From positions 1-7,574 of the forward strand of contig CAMWIG010000095.1 in assembly GCA_947174295.1 (NCBI GenBank): 7,574 nt of DNA. Direction: 5' to 3'. Under the pieces are notes generated by a model that was not told the origin of the DNA, did not search any database, and was given only the letters and a program-made list of their open reading frames with translations. The first letter of the stretch is position 1. Every line of letters begins with the position of its first letter. The stretch comes from an uncultured Alistipes sp. (GTDB lineage: Bacteria; Bacteroidota; Bacteroidia; Bacteroidales; Rikenellaceae). The translations under genes were made by a program, and so were the position numbers. Below are positions 6,699 through 7,574 of the stretch, piece after piece.

Positions 6699-7574
6699 TT
6701 ATGCACCCAGCTCAACGGTCTGCGTGACGGGCGTCTCCCAGTCGGCGACGGTGACCGATACGGCGCACTCCTGCCCCACGAGACCCGTAATGTTGGCCGC
6801 GATGCGGTAGTAGCCGTTGCGGAGAATCTCACCGGCAGCCTTGCCTGCGAGTTCAACGCTGTACGTTACCTCCGAGCGATCGTCCGTTGTCACGGTATTG
6901 CCGTCCATGTCGTAGGTTGCGACGATCTCCAGCAGCACGCGGTTACCGGCTGTCAGCGGCCCGTTTTCGTAGATATAAAACAGGCTGTTGCAGTTCCCCG
7001 AGGTCGCGGCGGGCGTCTGATTGTGGGTAAAAGTCATCGCGCCGGTCGAGGGTGCTGCACCTGCCACGACGAGCGACTGCGAGGCTGCTTTCGAGAGCTT
7101 CACGGAGTCTATCGTCAGCGTACCGCTGTACTTCTGGGCGAACGATGCATCGACAGAAATTTGCAGCGCGATCTTGGCCACGGTGCGTTTGAGCGAGATG
7201 CCCACGTTGGTCGTGGAGTTTACGGCACCGACGGTCTGCGTCTTCATGCCCGACATGACGAATCCGCCCGGACGCAGGGCCTTTGTGGAGACCTCGGCGA
7301 AAGTGCCGTTGTACGACGCGGCAGCGTTCTCCACCAGAGCCGTGAGGGCCGCTTTGGTTTTGGCCGACGAAGCGTCGATGTTGGCTACGGCATAGAACGA
7401 GCACGACGTGCCGGCGGCGGATTTCGGCAGTGAGAAGGTCGCCGACTTGGCCGTCAGCTCCGAGGCTGTGAAGTCGCGGCGCAGAATCAGCGAACCGGCA
7501 TCGTCGAAGGCGAAGACCGCGAGCGACGAGAGGGACTTCTCCCACGCCTCGGCCGTGGCCGTCGTGTCGAAGAA
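6699..7574 (-). CDS. FimA/Mfa1-type fimbrillin, pilus shaft subunit (5' partial)
   Basis: The frame is open from the right edge to the TAA at 6699-6701: 291 residues visible, with start, signal peptide and processing site missing. The visible part begins just before the first strands of the N-terminal fimbrillin domain: LSSLAVFAFDDAGSLIL (15-31) and SFYAVANID (59-67) follow the P_gingi_FimA pattern. ISLKRTVAKIALQI (126-139) is the domain-crossing strand also seen in the two downstream lipoproteins, NSLFYIYENG (196-205) begins the C-terminal domain, and NGYYRIAANITGL (253-265) precedes the final strand SVTVADWETPV (273-283). Such pilins polymerise on the cell surface by donor-strand exchange after an Arg-specific cut near the N-terminus; that is family knowledge. 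Its place first in the visible operon, smaller domain content, lack of an adhesin domain, and the hairpin after it all favour a shaft subunit. It could instead be a minor pilin with the same fold, with the shaft gene further upstream. Confidence 0.88.
   Translation of the reverse strand, partial: FFDTTATAEAWEKSLSSLAVFAFDDAGSLILRRDFTASELTAKSATFSLPKSAAGTSCSFYAVANIDASSAKTKAALTALVENAAASYNGTFAEVSTKALRPGGFVMSGMKTQTVGAVNSTTNVGISLKRTVAKIALQISVDASFAQKYSGTLTIDSVKLSKAASQSLVVAGAAPSTGAMTFTHNQTPAATSGNCNSLFYIYENGPLTAGNRVLLEIVATYDMDGNTVTTDDRSEVTYSVELAGKAAGEILRNGYYRIAANITGLVGQECAVSVTVADWETPVTQTVELGA

Noticed and set aside
6654..7433. A 259-codon plus-strand open frame opposite the fimbrillin
   Set aside because: The minus-strand frame has clear fimbrillin motifs; the plus-strand product has none and begins in the intergenic hairpin region.

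Overview
This window is one strand-coherent gene block. Five genes all read on the minus strand, so transcription runs from the right edge to the left edge, and coding sequence fills almost everything. The content is a Bacteroidales type V (FimA/Mfa1-type) pilus locus. The right edge holds the C-terminal part of a fimbrillin, next come two large paralogous lipoproteins that join a fimbrillin-like N-terminal region to an adhesin-like C-terminal region, and the left holds a DUF3575 outer-membrane barrel protein followed by an OmpA-like lipoprotein cut by the left edge. The families point firmly to Bacteroidales. The high G+C (hand-counted lines of 63-68% in three of the genes) argues against Bacteroides or Porphyromonas and suits a Rikenellaceae member such as Alistipes; the genus is an inference from composition only.

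Layout in transcription order: (1) 7574-6699, fimbrillin, open at its 5' end. (2) A 63-base gap with a 9-bp-stem hairpin (6656-6681). (3) 6635-4128, 835-residue chimeric fimbrial lipoprotein. (4) A 19-base gap. (5) 4108-1553, 851-residue paralogue. (6) A 12-base gap. (7) 1540-992, DUF3575 protein. (8) A 2-base gap. (9) 989-1, OmpA-like lipoprotein, open at its 3' end. No stretch of 300 bases or more lacks a gene. I see no tRNA, rRNA, CRISPR array or insertion sequence. The operon promoter must lie beyond the right edge.

Working model (inference): the fimbrillin forms the shaft; the two lipoproteins are minor subunits (tip and/or anchor) carrying FISUMP-type terminal domains with an InlB-like beta repeat as spacer; the DUF3575 barrel and the OmpA-like lipoprotein sit in the outer membrane, where they could tie the pilus base to the cell wall or help assembly. 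The two paralogues differ where they should differ if one is processed and polymerised while the other stays lipid-anchored: the residue after the conserved processing-site arginine (Ser versus Pro) and the acidic residues just after the lipid-bearing cysteine. The 835-residue gene and the first ~400 bases of the 851-residue gene are clearly lower in G+C than the rest, suggesting a mosaic history. The OmpA-like lipoprotein is unusually rich in the Bacteroidetes O-glycosylation tripeptide.
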